A stretch of DNA of 64,000 bases from contig NZ_MDGQ01000003.1 of the NCBI RefSeq assembly GCF_001747105.1, positions 248,001 through 312,000 of the forward strand, given 5' to 3'. How positions within the stretch are numbered: position 1 is the stretch's first letter; each line of letters begins with the position of its first letter. The translations under genes were made by a program, and so were the position numbers. Shown here piece by piece: positions 1 to 8,369 of this stretch. The notes under the pieces were generated by a model. It saw only the letters and a program-made list of their open reading frames with translations. It ran no database searches and was not told the DNA's origin. The stretch is from Roseivirga misakiensis (GTDB taxonomy: Bacteria; Bacteroidota; Bacteroidia; Cytophagales; Cyclobacteriaceae).

Positions 1-17
1 ACTAAAATTTTACTCAT
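1..17 (-). CDS. possible start of a gene running off the left edge
   Basis: On the minus strand the last bases before the window edge read as an ATG followed by codons for S-K-I-L, a plausible N-terminus that would continue outside the window. Only five codons are visible, so this cannot be told from chance. No other feature was found in the first 105 bases. Confidence 0.15.
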
Positions 18-105
18 AAATCAGAAGTAGAAAATCCTGCGAAGACCAAAACTAATAAAAGCATTTTGCAAATACGCTATTAATCAAGGTACGATAAACG
101 AACTC

Positions 106-354
106 CTAAAAACCTCTTTCCCATCTGCTTGCCTCCTGTTTACGCTTAAGTTCACCTGAGTCGATCATTTCTTGAAGTTTAGGATTCCGACTTGCCGATT
201 TGCTCGTCAAGTGCCAAGCCCCGCAATGGTCACATTCGTAAACATTCTGAGGTCCCTGATGCGGTTCAAAACCTTTATAAATGTGCTGGTCAATCATGGC
301 CATTTCAGCCAATTCTTTATTGTAGTACTCGTATTTGTGGGTGGGGCACGCCAT
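106..354 (-). CDS. small zinc-ribbon-like hypothetical protein
   Basis: An 82-residue, hydrophilic protein of unknown function. It carries a C-x2-C pair (Cys41, Cys44) in a CDHCGAWHLTSK segment, followed by a basic C-terminus. The 'C-x2-C-x-x-WHLT' pattern recurs in small uncharacterised proteins of Bacteroidota and phages and suggests half of a zinc ribbon; an N-terminal C-x-x-H (Cys3, His6) could supply the other ligands (inference). It is transcribed divergently from the helicase gene at 450. It could be nucleic-acid binding, but nothing in the sequence proves it. Confidence 0.6.
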   Translation of the reverse strand: MACPTHKYEYYNKELAEMAMIDQHIYKGFEPHQGPQNVYECDHCGAWHLTSKSASRNPKLQEMIDSGELKRKQEASRWERGF

Positions 355-449
355 ATTAATACAATACTATCGAGATGTGCTTGGCAACACAAGTCTTCCA
401 TGTGAATATTCGATTGAAAACCTCATCTTTGATGCACAATTAGCATAAT

Positions 450-2657
450 ATGTCTTTTGAGCTTAGCGAACTGGCAAAAATCACAGCCGACTACATTAAT
501 ACTACTGACAGACACATATTTCTGACAGGAAAAGCGGGCACAGGAAAGACAACCTTTCTCAAGTACATAGTTGCTCATACACACAAGAAAACCGTAGTAG
601 CCGCCCCAACAGGAATTGCCGCAATAAATGCCGAAGGGGTCACACTTCACTCACTTCTACAATTACCATTCGGTGCTTTTATTCCACAGCATACTCAACC
701 GCCGAACGTAAATGCACAGTTTACCACTCTAGCGACGTTATTTTCAAATGTCCGTTTCAATGCTTCCAAGAGAAACCTCATTAAAGAAATAGAACTGTTA
801 ATAATCGATGAAGTCAGTATGCTCCGTGCCGATCTTTTGGACTGCATCGATCATACTTTGAGGTTTTTAAGAAGAAGACGAAACGAACCATTCGGGGGCG
901 TTCAAATACTCTTTATAGGGGACTTGCTTCAACTACCACCTGTGGTGAAAGACAACGAATGGCAAGTTCTTTCTCAGTACTACAGCAGTAGCTACTTTTT
1001 CGATGCCATTGGTTTGAAAAACAACCCTCCGCTTAATGTGGAACTAGATAAAATCTACCGACAAAGCGATCAGGAGTTTATAGATATTCTGAATAGGTTT
1101 CGTGAAAACCAACAATCGCCAGAAGACATCAATAAACTCAATCAGCACTACCGATCGGATTACCAAAGCTTAACTGGCCAAGGCTATATACATCTAACCA
1201 CGCACAACAAAAAGGCAGATGAGATCAATGCCGAAAGACTAGCGGATTTACCAGGCAACACATTTACTTATCGTGCCAAAATTTCTGGCGACTTTCCAGA
1301 AAACTTACAAGCGACAAGCCTTGAAATGAGATTAAAGGAAGGGGCTCAAGTGATGTTTATAAAAAACGACCCAAATGGTGAAGGACGTTTTTTTAATGGA
1401 AAAATTGGTCATATCACTAAGATTAATGCTGAAGATATTTGGGTCACTTTTGATGACGGTTTGGCGGTACAAGTGCCGTCTTACACTTGGGAGAATAAAC
1501 GTTACAGCCTTAATAAGGAGACCAACGAGATCGAAGAAAAAGTTCTTGGCAGTTTCGAGCAATACCCTCTAAAATTGGCTTGGGCTGTGACAGTTCATAA
1601 AAGTCAGGGATTAACTTTTGACCGCGCTATTCTTGACCTAACCGATGCTTTTGCCCAAGGGCAAGTATATGTGGCTTTATCTAGATTGACATCCCTAAAT
1701 GGATTGGTCTTATCATCAAAGATTCCAGATTCCAATTTTGCGATAAGTGATTCAATGAAGGAGTTCTCGAATTCAAGAGCCACTGCGCATCAGCTATCGC
1801 AAAACCTAGTGACCGACAGGAAAAATTATTTAGTAAAGCTCATCACTGAGACTTTTAACTTTGCCACAATAGATTTTGCTCTAAAAGAACACGTTAAAAG
1901 CTTCAATAAGCAAGAGAATCGATCGGTAAAACAGCAACATCTTCCTTGGACAATTGGCTTGGTGAAAGAGGTTCAACCGATCAAAGGGATCGGTGATAAC
2001 TTTATAAATCAGATCAGAAAAATAGCGGCTAACCAAAGTGATTATTTGGCATTAGCCACTGAAAGAGTCAGTAAAGCATCGGCCTATTTTATTCCAATAC
2101 TCCAGAAAGCATCAAAGGACATTAAGCTTCACGATGATAACTTAACGGACAAGACTAAGCTTAAAACTTACAGGAAAGAATTGAAGGAGTTGGAACAGCA
2201 GTTTTTCAATCAATGGCAATCCATCCATAAAGTAAATCTCTTACTTCAATTTACATTAGAAGACAGGATGCTTTCTCGCAAAGACTTGGAACTTACCGAA
2301 CTTCATGAGTCGCGAAAAACTGAGACCAAAAAGACTAAAAGACGGGACAAAACACCGACAGCGGAAGTCTCCTTAAAACTCTATCAATCGGGTAAGTCAA
2401 TCGAAGAAATCGCCGAAGAAAGAGGTTTGGTTCCTGGAACTATTGGCGGACACTTATGCCAATATATAGAGTCTGGAGACGTGGATGCTTATAGAATAGT
2501 CGATATGGAAAAGCTAGACAATATGTTAACGCTGATAAACGACGAAACAACTAGCTCAAGTGAAGTAAAGGCTAAACTAGGCGACGAATATACTTACACA
2601 GACGTGAAAGTAGCCATGGCATATTATAGGTATCAAAATAAGTCTAAGACTGAATAG
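450..2657 (+). CDS. Pif1-like DNA helicase with C-terminal HTH domain
   Basis: A 735-residue superfamily 1B helicase, expected to unwind DNA 5'-3' using ATP. Walker A is GKAGTGKT (about residues 27-34) and Walker B is IIDEVSML (about 118-125). The late helicase motifs VTVHKSQGLTF and VYVALSRL mark the Pif1/RecD-like C-terminal motor domain at about 375-415. The last 250 residues are not motor: an HRDC-like helical segment (about 490-590) and, near 625-670, an HTH_40-type helix-turn-helix (SLKLYQSGKSIEEIA then GTIGGHL), both of which also occur in RecQ-family helicases. This architecture is common in Bacteroidota. It starts at an ATG with no long leader and has no obvious operon partner. The cellular role (replication-fork or G-quadruplex processing) is inferred from the family. 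Confidence 0.88.
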   Translation: MSFELSELAKITADYINTTDRHIFLTGKAGTGKTTFLKYIVAHTHKKTVVAAPTGIAAINAEGVTLHSLLQLPFGAFIPQHTQPPNVNAQFTTLATLFSNVRFNASKRNLIKEIELLIIDEVSMLRADLLDCIDHTLRFLRRRRNEPFGGVQILFIGDLLQLPPVVKDNEWQVLSQYYSSSYFFDAIGLKNNPPLNVELDKIYRQSDQEFIDILNRFRENQQSPEDINKLNQHYRSDYQSLTGQGYIHLTTHNKKADEINAERLADLPGNTFTYRAKISGDFPENLQATSLEMRLKEGAQVMFIKNDPNGEGRFFNGKIGHITKINAEDIWVTFDDGLAVQVPSYTWENKRYSLNKETNEIEEKVLGSFEQYPLKLAWAVTVHKSQGLTFDRAILDLTDAFAQGQVYVALSRLTSLNGLVLSSKIPDSNFAISDSMKEFSNSRATAHQLSQNLVTDRKNYLVKLITETFNFATIDFALKEHVKSFNKQENRSVKQQHLPWTIGLVKEVQPIKGIGDNFINQIRKIAANQSDYLALATERVSKASAYFIPILQKASKDIKLHDDNLTDKTKLKTYRKELKELEQQFFNQWQSIHKVNLLLQFTLEDRMLSRKDLELTELHESRKTETKKTKRRDKTPTAEVSLKLYQSGKSIEEIAEERGLVPGTIGGHLCQYIESGDVDAYRIVDMEKLDNMLTLINDETTSSSEVKAKLGDEYTYTDVKVAMAYYRYQNKSKTE

Positions 2658-2766
2658 TAAAAGTCAACTTCTGTTTAGCAAAAGTAAGGACCTTGAGAAC
2701 TACTGAATCAATAGATATTTAACAATACCAGAGTCCTTGGCTGAATGCTGGTTATCGAATAATTGC

Positions 2767-3174
2767 TTAATAACCAGGTCGAACGAACCCCATAGTGAAA
2801 ACAAAAGTGATAATGCTTAGTAGAAAATAAAGCAAGAAAACTCTATAGCGCATTCCCCGCTTTTTGCTCTCTTTGAATTCATCTATCAAAGGCAATCCAT
2901 AAACAAAAAAGAAGGCAATCATAAGTCCTATTGTCAGTAGTCCAGCCATGAGGTAGCTACCATCAAAGCTTTTATACGAGAAAAGACTATCGCTCTCTAA
3001 TTTACTGAAGGCAATAAACTGATCTGGAATAAGATAATGTGCTAAACTTGTTAAATAAAGACTTGTGGATAGTGAAACCCAGAATATAGCTCGACTAAGA
3101 TAGATATTGGTATGGTCACCTCTTTGCTTGTGTAAAGCGCCTAGCAATAGGAATTTGAAAAAATTACGAATCAT
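2767..3174 (-). CDS. hypothetical membrane protein
   Basis: A 135-residue protein that I do not recognise. Three hydrophobic stretches are visible: near residues 30-50, 95-115 and 115-132 from the N-terminus, with a hydrophilic loop between the first and second. The N-terminus is basic (MIRNFFKF). It stands alone between the helicase gene and a secreted-protein gene and is convergent with the helicase. No catalytic motif is visible. It could be an orphan of the AT-rich stretch that continues to ssrA. Confidence 0.5.
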   Translation of the reverse strand: MIRNFFKFLLLGALHKQRGDHTNIYLSRAIFWVSLSTSLYLTSLAHYLIPDQFIAFSKLESDSLFSYKSFDGSYLMAGLLTIGLMIAFFFVYGLPLIDEFKESKKRGMRYRVFLLYFLLSIITFVFTMGFVRPGY

Positions 3175-3451
3175 AGGACTTTTGACTCTTTTAGAATCAG
3201 AAACAAGAATAAAAAAATATTCTTAATCTTGAATTAATCACATTAAAAATATAAACAATTGAAAGAGCATCTTATGAAAAAGACTTACTATCTACTTAGT
3301 TGGCTTGATAAATGAAATCAAGAGATTAAAGGTAGAACCTGATCGAGATATGAGGTATTATGGGTTTGATTTAGAAGTGATTAAAACGGACTAGATAAGT
3401 AGACCAGCGTATTTAATAATTATATTTATACTGAAACTTAAATCTGATTAA
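3175..3451. other. intergenic, AT-rich
   Basis: This 277-base gap holds only very short open frames. One frame without a good start (about 3302-3394) reads G-L-I-N-E-I-K-R-L-K and ends in a stop. It could be a gene remnant, but there is no supporting evidence. No RNA gene or promoter consensus was found. Confidence 0.4.
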
Positions 3452-3832
3452 ATGAAAGTATTATTTATTAGCCTAAGCCTCGCGCTCTCTCTTTTGTTTG
3501 GATCAACCACAATTGATTCGGCTGTTGCGTACGATCCTAGTGGGAACTGGGAACTTGAAGTAGAATTGCCTTCTGGCAAAGAAGAAGGTGCCATAACAAT
3601 TACCAAAGATGAGGACGGTGATTACGAAGTCACCTTAGTAGATACTGATGAGGATGAAAATATAGAGTTAGATGAAGTTTCTTTTGATGAAGAAGAAATG
3701 GTAATGACGGGAGAATTTGAAACGGAGGGTATGGCAGCAACAATAGAAATGACTTTTGATGATGATTCAGTAGAAGGGACTATCTCGTTCGCAGGTTTTG
3801 AGATTACTTTTTCTGGCGAAAGGGAGAAGTAG
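3452..3832 (+). CDS. secreted acidic beta-rich protein
   Basis: A 126-residue protein with a clear Sec signal peptide (MKVLFISLSLALSLLFG, cleavage probably near VAYD). The mature part begins DPSGNWELEVELPSGKEEG, alternates acidic turns with short beta-strand-like segments, and is rich in Asp/Glu. The 'GNWELEVELPSG' opening followed by 'EGTISFAGFEITFSGER' resembles small lipocalin-like or avidin-like secreted domains that bind hydrophobic or small ligands, but the ligand is unknown. A strong hairpin terminator follows at once. Confidence 0.6.
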   Translation: MKVLFISLSLALSLLFGSTTIDSAVAYDPSGNWELEVELPSGKEEGAITITKDEDGDYEVTLVDTDEDENIELDEVSFDEEEMVMTGEFETEGMAATIEMTFDDDSVEGTISFAGFEITFSGEREK

Positions 3833-3850
3833 AGTTTATTATCAATATGT

Positions 3851-3887
3851 ACGAACAAAGGTCTGACATTTTCAGACCTTTGTTCGT
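3851..3887 (+). terminator. 16-bp hairpin terminator
   Basis: A perfect 16-bp inverted repeat (arms at 3851-3866 and 3872-3887) encloses a 5-base loop and lies 18 bases after the stop of the preceding gene. The arm begins ACGAACAAAGG. It is probably bidirectional, as another gene converges from the right. Confidence 0.8.
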
Positions 3888-3936
3888 TTGTAGGCTTACC
3901 TAAAGTTTTTCCATTTAAAATTTAAAAGCTACAGGT

Positions 3937-4575
3937 CTAAATAGGAGGGAGTTCTTTTGTTAGGCCTGAGTTGATTGCTGCTAGAACTAATACAATCAGA
4001 ACAGGTATTAATACTGGAACCCAAAGGGATATTAAGACGGCTTTTCTATTTTCAACTCGTGGAATTAAAATAATACAGGCAATTGAAAACAGAGCCAACA
4101 TCATAAATAGGTAAAGACTGACACTTTTAATTTCTTCAAAAGCCTTATTCTCTAAGTTTTCTCCCGAATTATGCCAAACCATTATAGTTTCACCCGTCTG
4201 ATAAAGTGTATAAAGAACTAAAACACTAAATATTACTTTTGAAAATAAGTCAAAATCTCTGCCTTTTTTAAATGCCACATATATTGCTCTAAGTCCAGCG
4301 CTGTGAAATAGTAATATGAGTGTTATCATATCTATTCCGATCTTATAGAAGACAATGTTGTATCTTTTTAGAAAGTCAATGATGGGTACCGTAAGAGTGT
4401 TATGATAAAAATCTATTCCATCTCGTATAAAGCCTCTCCATTTAAATACCTCATCAGCTAAAGAAGTAATAGAACTTACAGACAAAAAGAACATTACAAT
4501 AATTAGCCCTTTAAGAAAAACAGGTGCCGTCTTCCAAGCTTCTTTGTACTCCTTTATGTCTCCGAAAATGGGCAT
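3937..4575 (-). CDS. hypothetical multi-pass membrane protein
   Basis: A 212-residue membrane protein of unknown function. Five hydrophobic segments are visible, roughly at residues 20-42, 72-100, 112-128, 150-172 and 180-205. The N-terminus is cytoplasmic-looking (GDIKEYKEAWKTAP). No conserved motif is recognised. It is monocistronic as far as can be seen, and its upstream side faces a long non-coding AT-rich gap. Confidence 0.5.
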   Translation of the reverse strand: MPIFGDIKEYKEAWKTAPVFLKGLIIVMFFLSVSSITSLADEVFKWRGFIRDGIDFYHNTLTVPIIDFLKRYNIVFYKIGIDMITLILLFHSAGLRAIYVAFKKGRDFDLFSKVIFSVLVLYTLYQTGETIMVWHNSGENLENKAFEEIKSVSLYLFMMLALFSIACIILIPRVENRKAVLISLWVPVLIPVLIVLVLAAINSGLTKELPPI

Positions 4576-5068
4576 TTTGAATTAGCTCTTTTTCAATTAT
4601 AATTTCTTGGTTTTATACTCTAACCAGTCTCATAAGTGGCTCAAACGCATTGTGGTCTTATATTACTACCTTAATCTGGTAGTTAACCTAGCAGTCTAAA
4701 ATGATCTAGAATGATACCTTATGTTACTGTCAGTAAGAGCAAGGTGTAGAGTCTCCGTGTATAGTGATCATAATCGATCAACGTCCTTAACATGCAAAAC
4801 TATTTTTGAAAACAGTAGAAATAATACATAAATGGTGATGAAAATTCATACGATAAGCAGTTGATAAAGATATGTTTAACTAAAATTATTTGTACACATA
4901 CAGGAAAATGTAGTTGATCAAAAAAAGTAATCTCATGTTACTGTTTGGCTTAGTTTTCTTATCAAGAATTATAATTTCGGAATCAGTTGATTGACAAGAA
5001 AGTTTCAAATACATATATTTAATGATATAAATTCCTGCTAAGATTTAAACTATCTCGTAAATAGCCTC
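4576..5068. other. 493-base AT-rich intergenic region
   Basis: No open frame of convincing length, RNA gene, strong hairpin or repeat was seen. The region separates two divergent genes and must hold their promoters, but no clear TAnnTTTG element near either start could be chosen. Confidence 0.5.
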
Positions 5069-5491
5069 ATGATAACAAAGAAATTTCTTAAGCCGTCAAC
5101 ATGGGTAGGATTGTCTACATTTCTTCTTTGGGTGTTGGTTGAATATTTCCCTATTGAAATCTCTCAAGGGTTTATTATCTCGGCTCCCAGTATTTCTTTA
5201 TTGTTCATGGCATTAAGTGAATACCTGTCAAGTCGCATTCAAGAGTATCAGGTTAAGAGAAATATTAAGGCGTTTAAGGAGATAATAGAACAAAGGCTGG
5301 ACGAAAAGGATATTTCTGAAGATTCAGACAAAAGATCAAGACTAAAGGAGGACCTAAAGGACATTAATTCTCTACTCCTATTAAAGTCTTATCGTCAGAT
5401 GTATGATAAGATTGTTGATTTGAAAGACGAAGAAGGTCAAACGATCAATAAGTATTTTAGTGACATTAAAGTGAGGCTTGATGACAAGTAA
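5069..5491 (+). CDS. hypothetical membrane protein with coiled-coil tail
   Basis: A 140-residue protein. Two hydrophobic segments (about 12-30 and 35-55) are followed by a long charged helical tail (EYQVKRNIKAFKEIIEQRL onward) that looks like a coiled coil. No family is recognised. It overlaps the next gene by 11 bases (next ATG at 5481), which suggests translational coupling and a joint role of the two small membrane proteins (inference). Confidence 0.55.
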   Translation: MITKKFLKPSTWVGLSTFLLWVLVEYFPIEISQGFIISAPSISLLFMALSEYLSSRIQEYQVKRNIKAFKEIIEQRLDEKDISEDSDKRSRLKEDLKDINSLLLLKSYRQMYDKIVDLKDEEGQTINKYFSDIKVRLDDK

Positions 5492-5879
5492 AGATAGAAG
5501 CCAAGCACTTTTAAGAACCTCTGGAGAACCTTGGTCCCCAGAGGCAGAATTATTGTTCTATCAGCATAAAGAGGAATATGCTCGAAAGCTTGATAAAAAA
5601 TGTCATGACTTGGCTATTAAAGATGGTGTTCAACAAATTAGCGATTCTCATGTTTCAAGAGCCGGTGATCAGATAGGCTTAAAGGTTAACAGGGTTTCAA
5701 AGTTGAGAAAGGTTCTAGGTATTATTGGAACAACACTCTTTGGGATAGGCATAAACAAACTTTATCTAGCTATTGAAGCAGTAGATCAAGAGGGTAAAAT
5801 TACTTCTACCGACATAGCTTACCCTTTGGGTATTTCCTTAATCGGACTCTCATTGGCCGTATTGATTTTTAAGGATTAG
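5481..5879 (+). CDS. hypothetical protein with C-terminal membrane hairpin
   Basis: A 132-residue protein from the ATG at 5481 (a TTG just before it is less likely). The N-terminal 80 residues are soluble (GEPWSPEAELLFYQHKEEYA); two hydrophobic segments at the C-terminus (about 80-100 and 110-130) would form a membrane hairpin. It is coupled to the preceding gene by an 11-base overlap. Not recognised. Confidence 0.5.
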   Translation: MTSKDRSQALLRTSGEPWSPEAELLFYQHKEEYARKLDKKCHDLAIKDGVQQISDSHVSRAGDQIGLKVNRVSKLRKVLGIIGTTLFGIGINKLYLAIEAVDQEGKITSTDIAYPLGISLIGLSLAVLIFKD

Positions 5880-5905
5880 TAGTTGTATCTGTAACATTTA
5901 CTCTC

Positions 5906-6337
5906 TTGATTGGGGTACTTAAGAATTTGATTATTAGAAGCCTTTCCATATTAGTTACAGTTTTGTTAGCAGTAATTTTTGTTCTGTCCACAAATACTTT
6001 ATCTGCTCAAGACAGAACAGTATCGGATAAGCTAAAGGGCAAGTGGGGGATGACCTCTAAGGCTGAAGACGCACCTTATAAAGAAATTTGGAAATTCGAT
6101 GGTAAGTACCTTTTCACAGGAACGACCAAACCAAATGACGATTTTGATAAAGAGAAGTATAGTGTCCAAGGTTCTTGTATGAACAAGGAATCTTCTAAAT
6201 CAGAGCCAAACAAGTTTTACCTAAATCTTAAAGAGTCAGAACTTTGTTTCTTAATAGTTATGGATTCTAAGGGCGAATCGATGGAACTTTATTATATGGC
6301 AAGAGGTAATCATTTCTCGTTTAAAAAAGTTGATTGA
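5906..6337 (+). CDS. secreted lipocalin-like protein
   Basis: A 143-residue protein starting at TTG; there is no ATG before the mature region and the signal peptide (LIIRSLSILVTVLLAVIF...SAQD) needs this start or the nearby in-frame TTG at codon 8. The mature part opens 'DKLKGKWGMTSK...EIWKF', the pattern of the lipocalin-like domain seen in many Bacteroidota secreted proteins. The end of the mature domain, FLIVMDSKGESMELYYM, fits a beta-barrel strand pair. It follows the small membrane-protein pair by 26 bases and may share their transcript. Confidence 0.55.
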   Translation: MIGVLKNLIIRSLSILVTVLLAVIFVLSTNTLSAQDRTVSDKLKGKWGMTSKAEDAPYKEIWKFDGKYLFTGTTKPNDDFDKEKYSVQGSCMNKESSKSEPNKFYLNLKESELCFLIVMDSKGESMELYYMARGNHFSFKKVD

Positions 6338-6698
6338 TTAAACCTCAATCCTAATTTCTCACTTTCAAAACCTCATCTAATTTCATAGATTAGCTACTCT
6401 CGCTATCCCATTTCAGTAAAGCTATTGTTAGGTGAGTTGAAAGAAGCTAGAATATACTTACTTTTTAGTATTCTAATTATATTAGTTATTCACTAAATAT
6501 ATTAGATTGCCCCTGTGAAGTTTGAAGCAGGGACATTTATCGTTAAGATGACTAGTCACAGTATATATGAGCTATTCATGTATAAAAGAGAATATCGGCG
6601 GTTTAGCTTAAACAGAAAAAGTATACAACTGGTGGAATTTCTCCACCGAAACCTATGGATGGACAATCCATCTCCACCGAAATAGAACTTAAGTATAT
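6338..6698. other. intergenic with two small hairpins and a direct repeat
   Basis: This 361-base gap has no open frame. At 6631-6647 there is a 6-bp hairpin (GGTGGA/TCCACC) and at 6655-6671 another (ATGGAT/ATCCAT). The 12-mer TCTCCACCGAAA occurs twice, at 6640-6651 and 6671-6682. The hairpins lie just beyond the ssrA terminator on the 3' side of ssrA. Confidence 0.55.
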
Positions 6699-6736
6699 AA
6701 AAAAGCCCACTTTAGTCCTCTCGAACTTCAGTGGGC
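6699..6736 (-). terminator. Rho-independent terminator of ssrA
   Basis: Read on the minus strand, GCCCACT and AGTGGGC (plus coordinates 6730-6736 and 6705-6711) pair around an 18-base loop, and six T residues follow. It begins three bases after the CCA end of tmRNA. Confidence 0.8.
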
Positions 6737-6738
6737 AA

Positions 6739-7106
6739 TGGTGGAGCCGGAGGGGATCGAACCCTCGTCCAGATAAGGAACACAAAGCGCCTTCTACATG
6801 CTTATTTGCTGATTAATTTTCGAGTTTAATAAGGACAGCAACCACCCTGATTTAAACCTTAGATGCGATTAATCTTACTACTCCGTCACAACTCCGAAGC
6901 AGCCAGTTCTGCAGTTGATGCCTCTAGTGCCAGCCCGGCAGAACAGGGGGCCAGCGAGACACATTGCTATCTAAATCTGATTAGGCAGCAAGGGCGTATT
7001 GTCTTTCGCCAATTATAAAGTGTGATCGTTTGATTTACAGGAAATACGAACAACTCCCGACATGCTTACACTTGCATTTCACCTACTGTCAATTCCAGTC
7101 GGCCCC
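6739..7106 (-). ncRNA. ssrA: transfer-messenger RNA (tmRNA)
   Basis: tmRNA rescues stalled ribosomes and tags the unfinished protein for degradation. The 5' end GGGGCCG (plus 7106-7100) pairs with the 3' CGGCUCC, followed by A and CCA, giving the tRNA-like acceptor stem. The T-arm reads GGUUCGAUCCCCUCC near the 3' end, and the 5' side continues ACUGGAAUUGACAG. The tag reading frame lies at 6981-7010 on the minus strand and encodes GERQYALAA followed by TAA, typical of Bacteroidota tags that begin with Gly and end in ALAA. The length of 368 bases is normal. A terminator follows immediately. Confidence 0.96.
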
Positions 7107-7237
7107 ATCTTTCAATGCTTTAGCCGTTTGCCAAAATGGGGATGTAAAGGTAATCTCTTTTTAGTTCTGAACCTTACTCTTAAAAACTTTGATCAAAGAA
7201 CTTTAAACATCTTGGCTAAGATTTATATCTTGCGGCA

Positions 7238-8353
7238 ATGGAAAACTTCGTTGTCTCGGCTAGGAAATACAGACCGGTTGGCTTTGAGGAAGTAGTGGGC
7301 CAAGAGCACATTACTACAACCCTTAAAAACGCCATTGACAACAACCAATTGGCCCAAGCATTACTATTTTGCGGTCCGAGAGGTGTTGGTAAAACCACCT
7401 GTGCTAGAATTGTAGCCAGACTAATCAACGATCAGTCCATCGACAACCCGTTAATGGGTAACGACACCTTTAATATCTACGAGCTGGATGCGGCTTCTAA
7501 CAACTCAGTTGATGACATTAGAAACTTAATCGAGCAAGTACGATACCCTCCTCAACAAGGGAAATTCAAAGTCTATATTATAGATGAGGTTCACATGCTT
7601 TCTAACCAAGCCTTCAATGCGTTTTTGAAGACTTTAGAAGAGCCACCTTCGTATGCCATTTTTATATTGGCGACCACAGAAAAGCATAAAGTGATTCCAA
7701 CCATTCTGTCTAGATGCCAGATTTTCGATTTCAATAGAATTGAAATTGGAAACATCACGGAGCAATTACAGATGATTGCTGCTAAAGAAAATATTGAAGT
7801 TGAGGAAGAAGCTTTAAACCTAATCGCGCAGAAAGCTGACGGGGCTATGAGAGATGCCTTATCACTTTTCGACTTGATTGTGACCTTTTCTAAAGGACAA
7901 AAGGTTACTTACAAAGACACTATTGATAACCTACACATTCTGGACTATGATTATTATTTCAGAATGACAGAGGCACTCTTTACCGAAAACACCTCTGATA
8001 CTTTATTGATCTTTGATGAAATCTTGAAGAAAGGTTTCGACGGTCACAATTTCATCGTTGGCCTGAGTAGCCATCTACGCGATTTGATGGTTTGTAAGGA
8101 TAATGCCACCATAGAACTTTTGGAGGTTTCAGATGCCGTAAAAGCCCGTTATGCCGAGCAGGCTAACAAAACTCCAATGTCTTTCTTACTCACTGCCATG
8201 AACATTGCCAGTCAGTGCGACATCAATTACAAAGGCAGTAAAAATCACAGGCTACACGTAGAGCTAGCTTTGGTAAAAATGGCTCACCTCAACGCCGCTA
8301 TTTCCCTTGCACAAGCTGGAGGGGGCATGGACGATTCAAAAAAAAAAGCTTAG
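7238..8353 (+). CDS. dnaX: DNA polymerase III gamma subunit (short, zero-frame DnaX product)
   Basis: The clamp-loader ATPase that, with delta and delta', opens the sliding clamp at primer ends. The N-terminal AAA+ domain has Walker A GPRGVGKTT (about residues 46-54), Walker B IIDEVH (about 111-116), sensor 1 ATTEKHK and the arginine-finger SRCQ motif. Domain III runs to about residue 360. The usual four-cysteine zinc module of DnaX is absent or degenerate: the segment after CARIVARLIND lacks the C-x8-C-x2-C-x2-C pattern, as in other Bacteroidota. The zero-frame product is 371 residues and stops right after a run of ten A, just past domain III. A longer tau-type protein needs a -1 shift (see the next entry). 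Confidence 0.93.
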   Translation: MENFVVSARKYRPVGFEEVVGQEHITTTLKNAIDNNQLAQALLFCGPRGVGKTTCARIVARLINDQSIDNPLMGNDTFNIYELDAASNNSVDDIRNLIEQVRYPPQQGKFKVYIIDEVHMLSNQAFNAFLKTLEEPPSYAIFILATTEKHKVIPTILSRCQIFDFNRIEIGNITEQLQMIAAKENIEVEEEALNLIAQKADGAMRDALSLFDLIVTFSKGQKVTYKDTIDNLHILDYDYYFRMTEALFTENTSDTLLIFDEILKKGFDGHNFIVGLSSHLRDLMVCKDNATIELLEVSDAVKARYAEQANKTPMSFLLTAMNIASQCDINYKGSKNHRLHVELALVKMAHLNAAISLAQAGGGMDDSKKKA

Positions 8354-8369
8354 CCAAGGCTGAATCAGC
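8318..8369 (+). promoter_or_regulatory. putative -1 frameshift/slippage signal in dnaX
   Basis: A run of ten A (8338-8347) is followed within two codons by a zero-frame TAG (8351-8353). Upstream at 8318-8325 is GGAGGGGG, a Shine-Dalgarno-like block 12 bases before the run, as in the E. coli dnaX signal. A small GCTG/CAGC hairpin (8359-8369) lies downstream. A -1 shift, or one extra A made by polymerase slippage, joins the gamma frame to the open frame that follows. Confidence 0.65.

Noticed and set aside
172-405. Plus-strand frame opposite the zinc-ribbon-like gene
   Set aside because: It has the weaker composition and no motif; the minus-strand frame holds the conserved Cys/WHLT pattern.
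3302-3394. An open frame ending in a stop before the first secreted-protein gene
   Set aside because: No proper start; could be a gene remnant, but it cannot be supported.
6739-7106. A tRNA gene at the CCA end near 6739
   Set aside because: The acceptor stem pairs with bases 360 away and a tag frame lies between; it is tmRNA.
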